A stretch of DNA of 64,000 bases from CAVZRC01 sp963777695 (GTDB lineage Bacteria > Planctomycetota > Planctomycetia > Isosphaerales > Isosphaeraceae), in NCBI GenBank assembly GCA_963777695.1, contig CAVZRC010000001.1, positions 868,001 to 932,000 of the forward strand, written 5' to 3'. The position numbers and the translations under genes are program-made. Shown piece by piece: positions 9,222 to 19,487 of this stretch. The notes beneath the pieces are model-generated. The model worked only from the letters and a program-made list of their open reading frames with translations, did no database searches and was not told where the DNA came from. Numbering within the stretch: position 1 is the stretch's first letter; each line of letters starts with the position of its first letter.

Positions 9222-9271
9222 GGGAGGGCGAGCCGCCCTGTGCCCAGGCTCGGACGGAGCCTCGCCCTCCC
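9222..9271. repeat. GGGAGGGCGAG inverted repeat
   Basis: Arms GGGAGGGCGAG (9222-9232) and CTCGCCCTCCC (9261-9271), perfect over 11 bp, with weaker pairing further out to about 9212-9281 (TCACGATTCC against AGGATCATGA). It lies 49 nt after a stop codon, so it may work as a transcription or mRNA 3' end; it also looks like a dispersed extragenic element. Confidence 0.6.
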
Positions 9272-9340
9272 AGGATCATGAAAGGTCATTTAGATCGCTC
9301 CACGCTTGGTTTGCTTACCGCTCGACACGAAGCGAACTCC

Positions 9341-9407
9341 TACGAGCCCTAAGCGCAATCGAGCCGGTCCCCCGAAATCGTCCGCTCGCTTGCGCTTAGG
9401 GCTCGTA
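9341..9407. repeat. 18-bp perfect inverted repeat
   Basis: TACGAGCCCTAAGCGCAA (9341-9358) pairs perfectly with its reverse complement at 9390-9407 across a 31-nt spacer. The arm length and perfection exceed an ordinary terminator and no T-run follows, so an extragenic repeat or small non-autonomous element end is possible. Confidence 0.65.
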
Positions 9408-9745
9408 TCAAGTGTGCGCGACCCAAGCGTGAAGCGCCCTGGCCGTCTACCGATTAAACCTTACGGCTCCCCCGACGAAGATGGCATCGATGATCCGGCG
9501 AAGTTGGAAAGCTGTCGATCCCTTCGAAGTCGGCCGTCGACTCCTTGTTTGACCTGGGCTGTCGTCTGGCGGGTGCGACCGACCGAGACCTCGGCCGGGT
9601 TTGGGCCCCAGCCACCCGTCGAAGAGAAGACCGCAGGGTTGCCGGATCTCGGTCGATGGGCCGGAAATCATGACTCGGTGCTTGATCCGCCAATGCCCTT
9701 CGGATAAGCTCTCGAAACCCTCGAACAAATCGAAAAGCGGTACAC

Positions 9746-11571
9746 ATGATAAGACTTCTTCGATGCGTTGGCGCGGTGATTCTTGGTATGATCGTCTCAA
9801 TGATGCATCAGGCTGCCGCGCAGACCAATATCACGCCGGAACAGCGAGACGCGTACGGGCGGCAATTCAGGGCATCGCCGCAGGAACGGAGGGTCCTGCT
9901 CGAAGCCCAGGAGAATCGGCTGGCACTCCCGAAGGACATTCCCGGCCGATTGAAGGAGTTCCTCGAATCGAGTTGGTCGTACCAGGCGCTCGCAGCGGAG
10001 AAGACGCCGGAACTCGGTTATTTGTTGATCTGGAAAGAGGTGGCGTTGCAGGCCACCGCCCTGGATCATACCAATCCGGCACCGGATGATCCAAATGCTT
10101 CTCCTCCGCCCTTCTACGGCGAGCAGATCGGGCCGCCGCGGACCAGTCGCGTCCTGGCGATCGTGCATCTCGCCATCTCCGAGGCCGTCAACACGATCAG
10201 CCCCCGGTCTCAGAGGAACGAGAACGTGCGCGGCGCCATCCTCGACGGTTTGACTGCCCGGGAGAGGGCCTACCTGTCGAGCCTCGCTGCCCTGCCTGAT
10301 CAGGCCAGGGAAGCGAAGAATCGCGCGATCATCCAGGCCGCCTATGAAACGCTGGTGAACCTCTATCCGAAGAAGAAGGTCCTCCTCGATCTCGCCCTCC
10401 AGCTCACCCTCGAGAAATTCCAGGACCCGAATGCCCCGCCGGTTTCCCTCGGGGCCAAGGTGGGAGCGAGGGCCGCAAAGGCCATCCTGGATTTACGCTA
10501 CTTCGATGGATCGGAGCTGCCCGACCTGTCGAGCGGCGACTTCGCCAGCCCGATTCCCAGGACTTGGCACGTGGACCCGATCGGCCTGACGATCAGCCCG
10601 ACGAAGCCACCGCCGCCCGCGCTGGGCGGCAACTGGCCCCACATCAAGCCGTTCCTGATCCCCTCCGTGGATGCCTTCCGCCGGCAATTCCTCCCCGGCC
10701 CTCCGGCCTTCGACGATCCGATCTTCATTGCCGCCTACAAGAAGACGAAGTGGCTGGGAGGTGACCCGAACGCCGACCCGATGGACGGCGGCCGTTGGGC
10801 AACGACGACTCGTCGATCGGGTGCCACTGATCCGAATCAGCCGATCCCCCGGCTCCCATCAACCCGAACGCCGATCAGACGTTCGTCGGGATCTTCTGGG
10901 CTTACGACGCGTCGGCTTACCTCTGCGCCCCCCCTCGGCTCTACAACATGATCGCGACCTCGGTCGCCCTCAAGGAGATGAAGATCGACCAGGTCGAGGA
11001 TTTTGCCAGCTACCTGGCCTTCATCAACGTCACCCTGGCCGACGCGGGGCTCGCCGCCTGGGAGGGGAAGTATCATTTCCTCTTTCCCCGCCCGGTGACA
11101 TATCTCCGCGCCCTGAAATCAGATGAGAGCTCGGACGGCTCGTGCGATCCCCACTGGATCCCCCTCGGGGCCCAGGCCACGAATAGTCCGAGGAAGAACG
11201 GCAACCAATCGCCCCCCTTCCCCGCTTATCCGTCCTGGCATGCGACCTTCGGAGGGGCCCTCTTCCAGGCGATGGTCCTCTACTTCCAATCCAAGGGCCC
11301 GAACTTCCCCGACCAGGGAATCCCGTTCAAATTCGTCTCGGACGAATACAACGGCCTGAATTACAGGCCAGGGCCTGGACCGCCGACTCAAGACCCACGG
11401 AAGCGCGTCGAGCTGCATTTCAACTCATTCCGAGAGGCCGAACGGCTGAATGCCGACAGCCGGATCTACCTCGGGGTCCACTGGCAATTCGACGCGGATG
11501 ATGGCATCAAACTGGGAAATGCGGTCGCCAGCGATACGATGAAGAAATTCTTCGGGCCGCGACCCAGGTAA
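9746..11571 (+). CDS. Vanadium-dependent haloperoxidase / PAP2-superfamily secreted protein, with an internal frame break
   Basis: About 608 aa if read through. Signal peptide M-I-R-L-L-R then a hydrophobic run ending H-Q-A-A-A-Q. The C-terminal part carries the PAP2/vanadate site: P-S-W-H-A-T-F-G-G-A (about 11230-11260) and S-R-I-Y-L-G-V-H-W-Q-F-D (about 11459-11494), with His residues of the type that bind vanadate or phosphate. The first frame runs to a stop at 10951 and the second is already clear from N-P-N-A-D-Q-T-F-V-G-I-F-W-A-Y-D near 10860, so the break is at the C5 run 10846-10850 or just after it; one base restores the gene. Likely role: peroxide-dependent halide oxidation, or a phosphatase of the same fold, outside the cytoplasm. 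It ends 43 nt before the GH31 gene. Confidence 0.8.
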
Positions 11572-11614
11572 CACCGATCTCCGCGATCCGACCGAAAGAG
11601 TCTGGAAGGAGCGA

Positions 11615-14125
11615 ATGGCGATGGCCATCACGAGCCCACCCTCGGGGGACGTCCTGACATTCGACTCGGGGCCTTTCCAGGCCAGGATCTTCCGGGGCTC
11701 GGGGCATCTGGCGATCGCCGGACCCGACCTGGCCGGGGCGGCGCTCGCGAACACGATCGCGTTCGAGCCTCCCGTCGCCACCTTCGGCGGGCGCGCCGTC
11801 ACGATCGACGGCGTCGTTTCCTCCTCGCCGATCGCCGACGGCCACGACCTCGTCCAGGACCTCGGCGGGACCCACATCAAGTCGCGGCTCTCGTTCACGG
11901 CCCAGGGTGTGATGACCTACGAGGTGATGGACTGGAATGGCCCGATGCCGGACCAGACCTCGGTTGCGGCGGCTTCCGACCGCGGCGAGCACTTCTACGG
12001 CTTCGGCGAGAAGTTCGACCGATTCGACCAGGCCGGCCAGTTCGTCCGCACCCAGACCTTCGACCACCCCGGCAACAAGGGAGACCACTCCTACAAGACC
12101 GCGCCGTGGTTCCTGAGCACCCGCGGATACGGATTCTACCTCGACTCCGCCGCCGAGAGCCACTTCGACATGCGGGCCGGGTCGCCGACGGCCTACCTGG
12201 TCACCAACCTGTTCTCGTCGCTGAAGTTCCACGTCGTGTACGGGCCGAAGCTCACCGACGCGCTTTCCCGATATACCGGCTTGACCGGCCGGCCCTCGCT
12301 CCCGCCCCCCTTCGCTTTCGGCCCCTGGATCTCCTCCGACGTCTGGCGGACCGGTGGCGAGATCCGGTACGCCGTCGAGAATTTCCTTCGAGGCGATCGC
12401 GAGATCCCGGTCTCGGCGATCGTCTTCGACTCGCCCTGGTCGACGAACTACAACGATTTCACGTTCAATCTCAGCGGGCCCGGCAGCCAACTGAGCGACG
12501 GCGACACCTTCCGGGGAAAACCGTTTCTCCTGGAGGGGGAGAAGTTCGCCGGATTCGCGACCGTCGCCGAGATGATGGAATTCTTCCGGTCGCATGGCCT
12601 GAAGTTGATCCTCTGGATGACGCCGTTCGTGAACGTCCGGTCGGACACGAGCGAAGTGGCCGGCCAGCAAGCGGGAAAAGCCAGGACATACGACGAAGGT
12701 GAGAGGACTCCCGGCGTCTTCCCGCTCGACCGCGACGGCAAGCCCCTCCTGGTCCACTGGTGGAAGGGCGTCGGCAGCCCAGTCGACTTCACCGGCCTGG
12801 CGGGACGCGATTACTTCACGAATCAGCTCGAGGCGCTGGTCGCCCAGAGCGAAGTCGTCACGAAGTCGGGCTCGAAGGAGCCGGTCATCGGCGGCTTCAA
12901 GACCGACGACGGCGAGTCGCTGACCGACCCCGGCGCCAATGATAACGCGACCGGCGTCTACATTCCCCTCGACGCCCGATACGCCGACGGCCGGACCGGC
13001 CGCGAGCTGCGGAACGACTACTGCGTCGGCTATCACGAGACGATCCACGGCGTCCTCGGCCGAAACGGGGTGCTCTTCGCCCGTAGCGGGTTCGTCGGCT
13101 CTCAGGCCTTCCCGGGTTGCTGGGCCGGCGACAACGAGCCGAACTTCGGCCAGCCGAATGGCTTGCCGAGCGTGATCACCGCCGGGATGTCGGCCGCGAT
13201 GAGCGGGTTCTCGATCTGGGGGCACGACGTGGGCGGCTACCAGAACCACAACTTCTCGCACTCCCCGCCTGACCTGTTCCGCCGATGGGCCCAGTTCGGC
13301 TGCTTCAGCCCGATCATGCAGATGCATCGACAGGTCGACGAACACGACCTCCGGCAATACCCATGGGGATACCCCGAGGGGGGCAAGAACACGGCGCTTG
13401 AGAATTACCAGTTCTACACGCGGCTGCATACCCGGTTGTTTCCTTATCTCTACACATACGCGAAGGAGTCGAGCGAGTCCGGCCTGCCGATCCTCCGCCC
13501 GCTCGTCCTCCTCAATCAGGACGATCCGACCACCTTCGGCGTCAACCACACCTACCATTTCGGCAACGAACTCCTCGTGGCGCCGGTGACCGAGCCGGAT
13601 CAGACCGCGAGGACGGTCTATCTGCCGGCGGGCGACTGGTTCGACTTCTGGACGCAGGCCCTCCACCCCGGCGGCCGGAATCTCGCCTGGAGCAACCCGG
13701 ACCCGCTGAAGCTGCCGCTCTTCGTCAGGCGGGGCGCGATCGTGCCGATGCTCCCCGTCGGCGTGCAAACGCTCTGCGACGCGAACTACGTTGACAACGC
13801 GACCGTGAAGACCTGGGACGGTGGCCTATCGTTCCTCGTCTACCCGTCGGACTCGTCCGAGTTCACGGTCTACGACGGGACGCATGTCACCTGTCGTTCT
13901 GCCGGCGGGGGAACGGAGGTGGCGCTGAACTCGGCACCGCGAGGGATCCGGCTCGAAGTCTTCGCGCCGAGGCCGAGCGGTGTCCGGCTCGACGGGACCG
14001 ACCTGGACTTCCGAGACTCGGAGGCCGCGCTCGACGCGGCGGATTCCGGCTGGTCCTTCAGCGTCGCGGGTTTCGTCGAGGTGAAGTTCTCCCACGCCGG
14101 GGGTACGAGTCGGGTCACGTTCTGA
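11615..14125 (+). CDS. Glycoside hydrolase family 31 (alpha-xylosidase/alpha-glucosidase type)
   Basis: 836 aa. N-terminal GH31 beta-sandwich domain (to about residue 240, with Y-G-F-G-E-K-F-D), then the catalytic barrel and C-terminal beta domains. Nucleophile block G-F-K-T-D-D-G-E-S with Asp at residue 431, resembling the FKTDFGE of YicI-type alpha-xylosidases rather than the WxDMNE of classic alpha-glucosidases. The acid/base is probably Asp506 in W-A-G-D-N. Also present: I-W-G-H-D-V-G-G-Y and a late P-V-T-E-P-D with a Y-L-P-A-G-D-W-F-D-F-W propionate-domain signature. ATG 11615 has GGAAGGA 4 nt upstream. No signal peptide is evident, so the substrate is probably an imported alpha-linked oligosaccharide. 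Confidence 0.92.
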   Translation: MAMAITSPPSGDVLTFDSGPFQARIFRGSGHLAIAGPDLAGAALANTIAFEPPVATFGGRAVTIDGVVSSSPIADGHDLVQDLGGTHIKSRLSFTAQGVMTYEVMDWNGPMPDQTSVAAASDRGEHFYGFGEKFDRFDQAGQFVRTQTFDHPGNKGDHSYKTAPWFLSTRGYGFYLDSAAESHFDMRAGSPTAYLVTNLFSSLKFHVVYGPKLTDALSRYTGLTGRPSLPPPFAFGPWISSDVWRTGGEIRYAVENFLRGDREIPVSAIVFDSPWSTNYNDFTFNLSGPGSQLSDGDTFRGKPFLLEGEKFAGFATVAEMMEFFRSHGLKLILWMTPFVNVRSDTSEVAGQQAGKARTYDEGERTPGVFPLDRDGKPLLVHWWKGVGSPVDFTGLAGRDYFTNQLEALVAQSEVVTKSGSKEPVIGGFKTDDGESLTDPGANDNATGVYIPLDARYADGRTGRELRNDYCVGYHETIHGVLGRNGVLFARSGFVGSQAFPGCWAGDNEPNFGQPNGLPSVITAGMSAAMSGFSIWGHDVGGYQNHNFSHSPPDLFRRWAQFGCFSPIMQMHRQVDEHDLRQYPWGYPEGGKNTALENYQFYTRLHTRLFPYLYTYAKESSESGLPILRPLVLLNQDDPTTFGVNHTYHFGNELLVAPVTEPDQTARTVYLPAGDWFDFWTQALHPGGRNLAWSNPDPLKLPLFVRRGAIVPMLPVGVQTLCDANYVDNATVKTWDGGLSFLVYPSDSSEFTVYDGTHVTCRSAGGGTEVALNSAPRGIRLEVFAPRPSGVRLDGTDLDFRDSEAALDAADSGWSFSVAGFVEVKFSHAGGTSRVTF

Positions 14126-14229
14126 CACCGATCGAATCCCAACGGACCCGGACCGCACTCGTGCGTCGCAACCGCTCGCGTGGGCCGTCAGCCGTTCCCG
14201 TGTGTCGATTCTTACGACCGGAGCAAGAG

Positions 14230-16177
14230 ATGAAGAACGCGATCTACATCCTGTGTGCTGCCTGGCTCGTCTCGCTCGCCGCCGAGGCGAAAGCCCAGCC
14301 GAAGAAGACCCTGGTCAACGTCCTGACCCATCACCAGGACGCAAGGCGCTCGGGTACGAATCTGAAAGAAACCGATCTGACGGTCGAGAAGCTCAAGAAT
14401 AACCAGTTCGGCAAGAAGTGCTTCCGACTCGTCAACGGCAACCTGTACGCGCAGCCGCTCGTCGTCACGCAGGCCGAGATCGCCGGCAGCGCCGGGCCGC
14501 GGAACGTGGTCATCGTCGCCACCGAGCACAACAGCGTCTACGCCTTCGATGCGGACGATACCGACCAGAACTCCAAGACCGCGCAACTCTGGCAGACCGA
14601 CCAGAGTGTCCTCGGCGCCCCGATCCCGAGCACGACGCTCAGCGAGGACCTGACCAAGGACGATCCGGGTTCTGCGATGCCGAAAGGGCCGGGCGTCTGC
14701 GTCGACCTGACCACGGAGATCGGGATCACCAGCACCCCGTTCATCCTCCTGACCAAGGCGGACCCGCCGAAGAAGGGGCTGATCTTCGTCGTGGCCAAGT
14801 CGCTGGGCAAGGACCATCAATACTCGTTCAAGATCCACGTCTTGCAGCTCGCCGACGGCAAGCCCGCGGGTCAACCCGTCACCATTGAGGGGGAGGTTCC
14901 GGGGAGCGGGTTAGCGTCCAAGGGCGGAAAGCTGACCTTCACTCCACTCATCCAGCACAACCGCGCCGCCTTGCTCATCGACGGCAACACGCTCTATGTC
15001 GCCTTCTGCGGGCATTGCGACCGGAGGCAGTTCCACGGCTGGCTCTTCGCGTACGACATCTCCGACCCGACGGCTCCCCGAAAACTCGACGTCTTCTGCA
15101 CGACGCCCAACATCAAAGAGCACCCGGCGGTTGACGGCGAGGGGGGGATCTGGATGTCGGGCCAGGGGCCGGCCAGCGACGGCAAGGGGAATATCTACCT
15201 TTCCACGGGCAACGGCAGTTATGACGGCACGACCGACTTCGGCGACAGCGTGATCCGATTTCGCCTCGAGGGGGGCAAGATTCGACTCAAGGACCATTTC
15301 ACGCCGAGGAACGAGTTGGAATTGAAGGACCAGGACGCCGACCTCGGATCCGCCGGTCCCTCACTCCTGCCCGACTCGAACCTCTTGATCGCCGGCGGCA
15401 AGGAGGGTCGCCTCTACCTCATCGACATCGACAAGATGGGCACTTCGCTCCAGGACTTCCAGGCCACCCGGATGCCCGCGAAGAAGCCCAAGGACCAGCA
15501 GGTGCCGCCCAAGAATCCCGCCGACAAGAGCCCCGACCTGCGCTACTGGAACATCCACGGCGCCCCGATCGCGTGGAACAGCCAGAAGGGATTCTTTGTC
15601 TACGTCTGCGGCGAGGAAGATCCGATCAAGGCATATCAACTCGTCCCGGCCGCTGGCGCCGGCGGCTGGCGGTTCACCTTCACCCCGCCCGCCCCGAACC
15701 CGCCCACGGCCTTCAGCGACGAGTCGGCACCCTATCCGGGATTCCCCCGACCCGACTCCGGTTCGCCGAGTCGGCGCGAGGACGTCTGGATGCCCGGGGG
15801 AATCCTCACCCTCTCGGCCAACGGGGACGACCCAACGTCCGGCATCCTCTGGGTCAACATGCCCCTGGACGGCAACGCGAACCAGCGCGTCGTCCACGGC
15901 GTCCTCCGGGCCTTCGACGCCGCCAATTTCGCGGCTCGGCCGGGGGGTGGGGTCGGAGTGCCCAAGCAACTCGTGCAGATCTACTCGACGGTCGATAACA
16001 ACCAGCCGAACGACTCCCTCGGCATGTACGCCAAGTACGTCCCGCCCACCGTCGCCAACGGCAAGGTCTACATGGCCGCCAACCAGGAGGAATTACCGGT
16101 GAACTCCCCCGGCGAGCCGCACCAGGTCGAACACGAAGGGGAACCATTCCGCCCTGGTTATCTATGGATTGAAATGA
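14230..16177 (+). CDS. Secreted PQQ-like beta-propeller protein, with a frame break near the 3' end
   Basis: About 648 aa. Signal peptide residues 1-22 (M-K-N-A-I-Y then hydrophobic, ending A-K-A). Repeating blade elements such as V-V-I-V-A-T-E-H-N-S-V-Y-A-F-D, G-N-I-Y-L-S-T-G-N-G and L-I-A-G-G-K-E-G-R-L-Y-L-I-D fit a PQQ-type WD propeller (BamB/quinoprotein-like); no cofactor-binding dehydrogenase motif was identified. The frame from 14230 runs far into the antisense of the sigma gene (to 16497), but the natural end is K-G-N-H-S-A-L-V-I-Y-G-L-K-stop at 16177 in the next frame. The shift lies in 16103-16130, most simply one extra C in the run 16106-16110. ATG 14230 follows GGAGCAAG. Confidence 0.8.
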
Positions 16178-16211
16178 TGCGATCCGGTTGTCGTGTGGAT
16201 AAGGACCGGGA

Positions 16212-17048
16212 TCAATCGGCCTGCAACGACGCCGACAATTTCCCGAGCGCCTCGTTCTCGATCTGGCGGACGCGCTCCCGGGTCAGGCCCAGCGATTCGC
16301 CGATCTCCTTGAGGGTCTTCGGCGGCAGGTCGTTGAGCCCGAATCGCATCCTCAGGACGGTCGCCTCGCGCTTGTCCATCTCGTCGAGGCGGTCGAGGAC
16401 CAGCTTGAGGTTGTCGGCCTCGTCCATCACGACGTCCGGCGCACGGTTCCGCTCGTCCATCAGCATCTCGCCCAGGCTCCAGCCGTTCTCCGGCTGATCG
16501 GTCTGGGGGACGAGGTTATACACCTTGATGGCTTTCTTGACGATCGCCAGCTTCTTCTTGGGGAGTTTGAGTGCCTTGGCGATCTCCTCGATGCTCGCGG
16601 GACGGCCGAGCGTCTCCTGGAGGTCCGAGGCCATGCGCCGCCACTTGAAGAGCAGCTCGACCATGTAGGCCGGGATCCGGATCGGCTTGGCGGTGTTCAC
16701 CAGCGCCCGCTTGATCGACTGCTTGATCCAGTAGCTCGCATAGGTACTGAATCGCGTGCCCACGGCCGGGTCGAACCCCTGGACGGCGCGGAGCAGGCCG
16801 AGATTCCCCTCCTCGATCAGGTCCTGGAGCGCGAGCCCCTTCCCGATGTAGCCCCGGGCGATATTCACGACGAGCCGTAGGTTTGCTCGCACCATCCGGT
16901 CGCGTGCCAGGTTGTCGCCCCTCGCGATCCGATGGGCTAGCTCCTTCTCTTCGTCGGCGGTCAGCAGAGCCATCTCGTTGATCTCCCGGAGATAAGTCTC
17001 CAGGGGGCTCTGAACCGTATCACGGCGATGTCGGCGAATACGGGCCAT
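16212..17048 (-). CDS. RNA polymerase sigma factor, RpoD/SigA family (group 2)
   Basis: 278 aa. Begins with region 1.2 (Q-S-P-L-E-T-Y-L-R-E-I-N) and lacks region 1.1. Region 2: D-E-E-K-E-L-A-H-R-I-A-R-G, N-L-R-L-V-V-N-I-A, D-L-I-E-E-G-N-L-G-L-L-R-A and F-S-T-Y-A-S-Y-W-I-K-Q-S-I for -10 recognition. Region 3 I-P-A-Y-M and region 4 with the helix-turn-helix T-L-K-E-I-G-E-S-L-G-L-T-R-E-R-V-R-Q-I-E. The short length and missing 1.1 fit an alternative group 2 sigma rather than the housekeeping factor. It converges on the PQQ gene with 34 nt between the ends. Confidence 0.9.
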   Translation of the reverse strand: MARIRRHRRDTVQSPLETYLREINEMALLTADEEKELAHRIARGDNLARDRMVRANLRLVVNIARGYIGKGLALQDLIEEGNLGLLRAVQGFDPAVGTRFSTYASYWIKQSIKRALVNTAKPIRIPAYMVELLFKWRRMASDLQETLGRPASIEEIAKALKLPKKKLAIVKKAIKVYNLVPQTDQPENGWSLGEMLMDERNRAPDVVMDEADNLKLVLDRLDEMDKREATVLRMRFGLNDLPPKTLKEIGESLGLTRERVRQIENEALGKLSASLQAD

Positions 17049-17569
17049 GAAGATCCTCTTTGAGTCGCTCTAAACTGGGTCCGCAAAAGATCAAGGGTCA
17101 GTCGGAGCGGCGAGTGGCGAGTCGCGGGTTGCCAGCGACGACCGGACCGGAACGCATTCGTCACGTCCCAGCCGCGATCGACCGGCCACTACGAGCTCGC
17201 GGATCATCCCCATCCCGCACGTCCGCACATCTCGCGGCAATGCCTCGACCTCCTGGCCGGAGACTTCGCCGCATCGACGATCGCGACCACCTCGACCGGC
17301 CTTGGCCAGCCCGTTCGTAGCCACACACCTCCGCCGGGGGGGAGAATTCGGGGTCGGCCCGCATCGGAAGTCCGATCACGCCGTGCCCTTCAGATCCTCT
17401 TCTCTTCGCCGCTGACGGGTTGATACGACGATCTATCGGACTGGCTGGCCTGGGAACTTAAGCCCGCAGTGTAAATCTAGGGCGAACCGGGGATTTGAGA
17501 AGCATGGAAAGCCGAGGGGTTCTACGGATTGTGCCGGAGAGTGCGATCGCGGAGTTTGATACCCGAGGA
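17049..17569. other. Intergenic region upstream of the sigma factor, ending at the IS66 element
   Basis: 521 nt. Expected to hold the sigma-gene promoter. It contains the 7-bp periodic repeat at 17095-17136 and, at 17562-17569, the left copy of the IS66 target duplication. The remaining frames have no recognisable domain. Confidence 0.5.
17095..17136. repeat. Degenerate 7-bp periodic repeat (GGCGAGT family)
   Basis: Six phased heptads: GGGTCAG, TCGGAGC, GGCGAGT, GGCGAGT, CGCGGGT, TGCCAGC. Two units are identical and the others share three to five positions. It lies about 50 nt upstream of the sigma factor start on the minus strand. Confidence 0.55.
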
Positions 17570-19371
17570 GTAGCTTCTCAATAACCGTGGGCAACCGCGG
17601 CGCGCATCGGGTCGCGCGCGGGGATAGCGCGGAAGTCTTGGGGAACCATCGCTTTGGCGTTCACCCCACCGCGCCGCCACCCGCCTACGCCGGCCGCGCG
17701 GCACCGGCCTTCCTGGCCGCTGTCTCCTCCGCCTTGCGGCGGATCAGATCCGCCAACCGGGGCATCTGGCCGACTCCTCGCACCCGGTCCTGGAGATAGG
17801 CCCAGAAGTTTACTCCCAACTCCCGGCACGTCTTCTTCAGGCTCGCGAACGTGTCCCGCGCCTGACGGCCCAACTCGCTCCGCGTGCCACCGCTAATCTT
17901 CCGCTTCTTCACGTAGTCCCGAATATGCCCTTGGCTCAGGTTGGTGTGCAACGGGACCGCGGGCCGCTCCAGAACCCGCAGCAACGCCGCCCGGTGCGAC
18001 TGCATCCCCTTGAGCACGCCGTCGATGCTGGGGAAGCCGGTCCGCTGCCCACACAGCGCGTCGAACCGGGACGCGAGATCCCCCCTTCGCGACGGCTCCG
18101 GCTGCTGCCGATAGGCCTTCAGATCCTAGTACAGTTCCCAGATCTGTCCCCGCACTCGCTCGATGGCCGCCCGGTGTTCCTCACTGTAAGGGATCAGTCG
18201 CGCCAAGGGGCGTTCCGCATGGATCCAGCAGGCCGCATGCACCAGGACATCGTATTGCCCCGCTCCGTCGCTGAGGATCACCAACTCCGGCGACACCCCA
18301 TGAGCGATCAGGCTCCCCAGCAACGCCCCCTCGCTGGCGATTCGCACGTGCCGCTCTCGGGTGATCCCCAACTCCCGCAACCGCGCCTGCCAGACGGCCG
18401 TGTCGGCGAACGCCTGCGGGCCCCGCCGGAGCGAATCCACCACGGCCGCCGCAAGCTTCTGCCGCTGCCAGTAAGCCACCGCGATCTCGTTGATCACGTA
18501 GTCGGTGGACGGCCCCCGGAGGATCTCCAAGAAGTTGAGCCGGCTCTTGCTCTCGGTACTGGCGAAGACGGCGAAGAATTCGTTGCCGATCTGCGTGCAG
18601 GCCCCATTGTGCCCCTGATGCCGCCCCCGGTGTCGTCCACCTGGACATAATCCGAGACGGCCAAGGCGGCCGGCAGGAGCTCGGACTTCTCCTGGTGAAA
18701 GGCCTCCTTCCCCTCGGTAAGGATGCGGTTGAGTTCGCCGGCGGAGATGTCGAAGCCCAGTTGGTGCAACTGTTCCAGGAGCAACGGTTGAGTGACGTGC
18801 TGGTGGTGGTATTGGTGGAGGATGTAACAGATCAGGTCGGGTCCGAAGTGGCAGCCGGGCAGGACATCGGCCGGGAGTGGGGCCAGCAGGCTTGTGCCAT
18901 CGGGGGTCAGCCAGCGTTCGCGGCGGTAGCGGATGACGCGGGGCTTTAGGACCAGATCCTGAACGACGAAGTCCTCGTATCCTTTGAGGACGGCCCCCTT
19001 TGGGGGGTCGAGCAAGCGGATGACGGCCTCCTCGGTGATGGTCAGTTGGGCGGTCTTGGAGCGCTTGGCGGAGCCGGGCCGTTTGGCATTCGGGTCGCGG
19101 GGCGGCCGGGGTGGCGCCTCGAGCGTACTGGGGGCGATCCGAGGTCGGGTCTTGAGACCCTTAAGGCGGGCGATCTCGTCTTCGAGTTGGTGAACGCGCT
19201 CTTCAAGTTGCTGGATGCGCTCCTGCTGGAGGGCGATGATGTCGAGCAACTGCTCGACCAGCGGCGTGCGTTCGGCCTCAGGGATGTCGGGCAAGTGAAT
19301 CTGCATGATCAGATTCGACCAGCAAATCCCCGGCCAAATTGCCCTGGGTTATTGAGAAGCTACCCCGAGGA
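17562..19371 (-). mobile_element. IS66-family insertion sequence with inverted repeats and 8-bp target duplication
   Basis: The element proper spans 17570-19363 (1794 bp). Its ends are a perfect 17-bp inverted repeat: GTAGCTTCTCAATAACC at 17570-17586 and its reverse complement at 19347-19363. The 8-bp sequence CCCGAGGA is present directly outside both ends (17562-17569 and 19364-19371), the target-site duplication length known for IS66. One long transposase gene fills the element; there is no tnpA or tnpB accessory gene, so it resembles the single-ORF (ISBst12-type) IS66 subgroup. Intact ends and duplication suggest a fairly recent insertion. Confidence 0.92.
17685..19306 (-). pseudogene. IS66 family transposase, broken by a frameshift and an in-frame stop
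   Basis: Starts at ATG 19306 with a leucine-zipper-like segment (residues about 15-50, heptads of Leu/Glu/Gln) as in IS66 TnpC N-termini, followed by a zinc-finger-like region and the first catalytic block V-Q-V-D-D-T-G. The frame is lost at the C5 run 18624-18628, just after D-D-T-G; H-N-G-A-C-T-Q-I-G-N-E-F-F resumes one frame over. The reading then meets an amber stop at 18126-18128, after which the same frame continues to 17685 with D-L-K-A-Y-R and the helical C-terminus. The C-run indel could be a sequencing error, but the TAG needs a separate base change, so the copy may be inactive. Confidence 0.85.
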
Positions 19372-19404
19372 GCATGTTAACGTGTAATTGGGGGAGGGAA
19401 AGCC

Positions 19405-19448
19405 GAAAGCCGTCGTTCCTCGACACTTGAGTCGAGACGACGGCTTTC
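19405..19448. terminator. Hairpin downstream of rpsA
   Basis: Arms GAAAGCCGTCGT (19405-19416) and ACGACGGCTTTC (19437-19448), perfect over 12 bp, with a further short CTCGAC/GTCGAG pairing inside. It starts 40 nt past the rpsA stop, between rpsA and the IS66 insertion, and is the likely end of the rpsA transcript. Confidence 0.65.
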
Positions 19449-19487
19449 GTGAGGGACGGTTGACTCGCGATCAGGACAGCCTGCGGA

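Larger units (their letters stand above)
9173..9745. other. Intergenic region with two long inverted repeats
   Basis: 573 nt between two plus-strand genes. It holds the hairpins at 9222-9271 and 9341-9407, listed separately, and the presumed promoter of the haloperoxidase gene. The remaining open frames have no recognisable domain. Confidence 0.5.

Noticed and set aside
11507..13768. 753-codon minus-strand frame
   Set aside because: Fully antisense to the GH31 gene; composition (Arg, Glu, Val, Gly) is that of a shadow frame.
16178..16497. C-terminal 107 codons of the long PQQ frame
   Set aside because: Arg/Ser-rich antisense of the sigma gene; the natural end K-G-N-H-S-A-L-V-I-Y-G-L-K lies in another frame at 16177.
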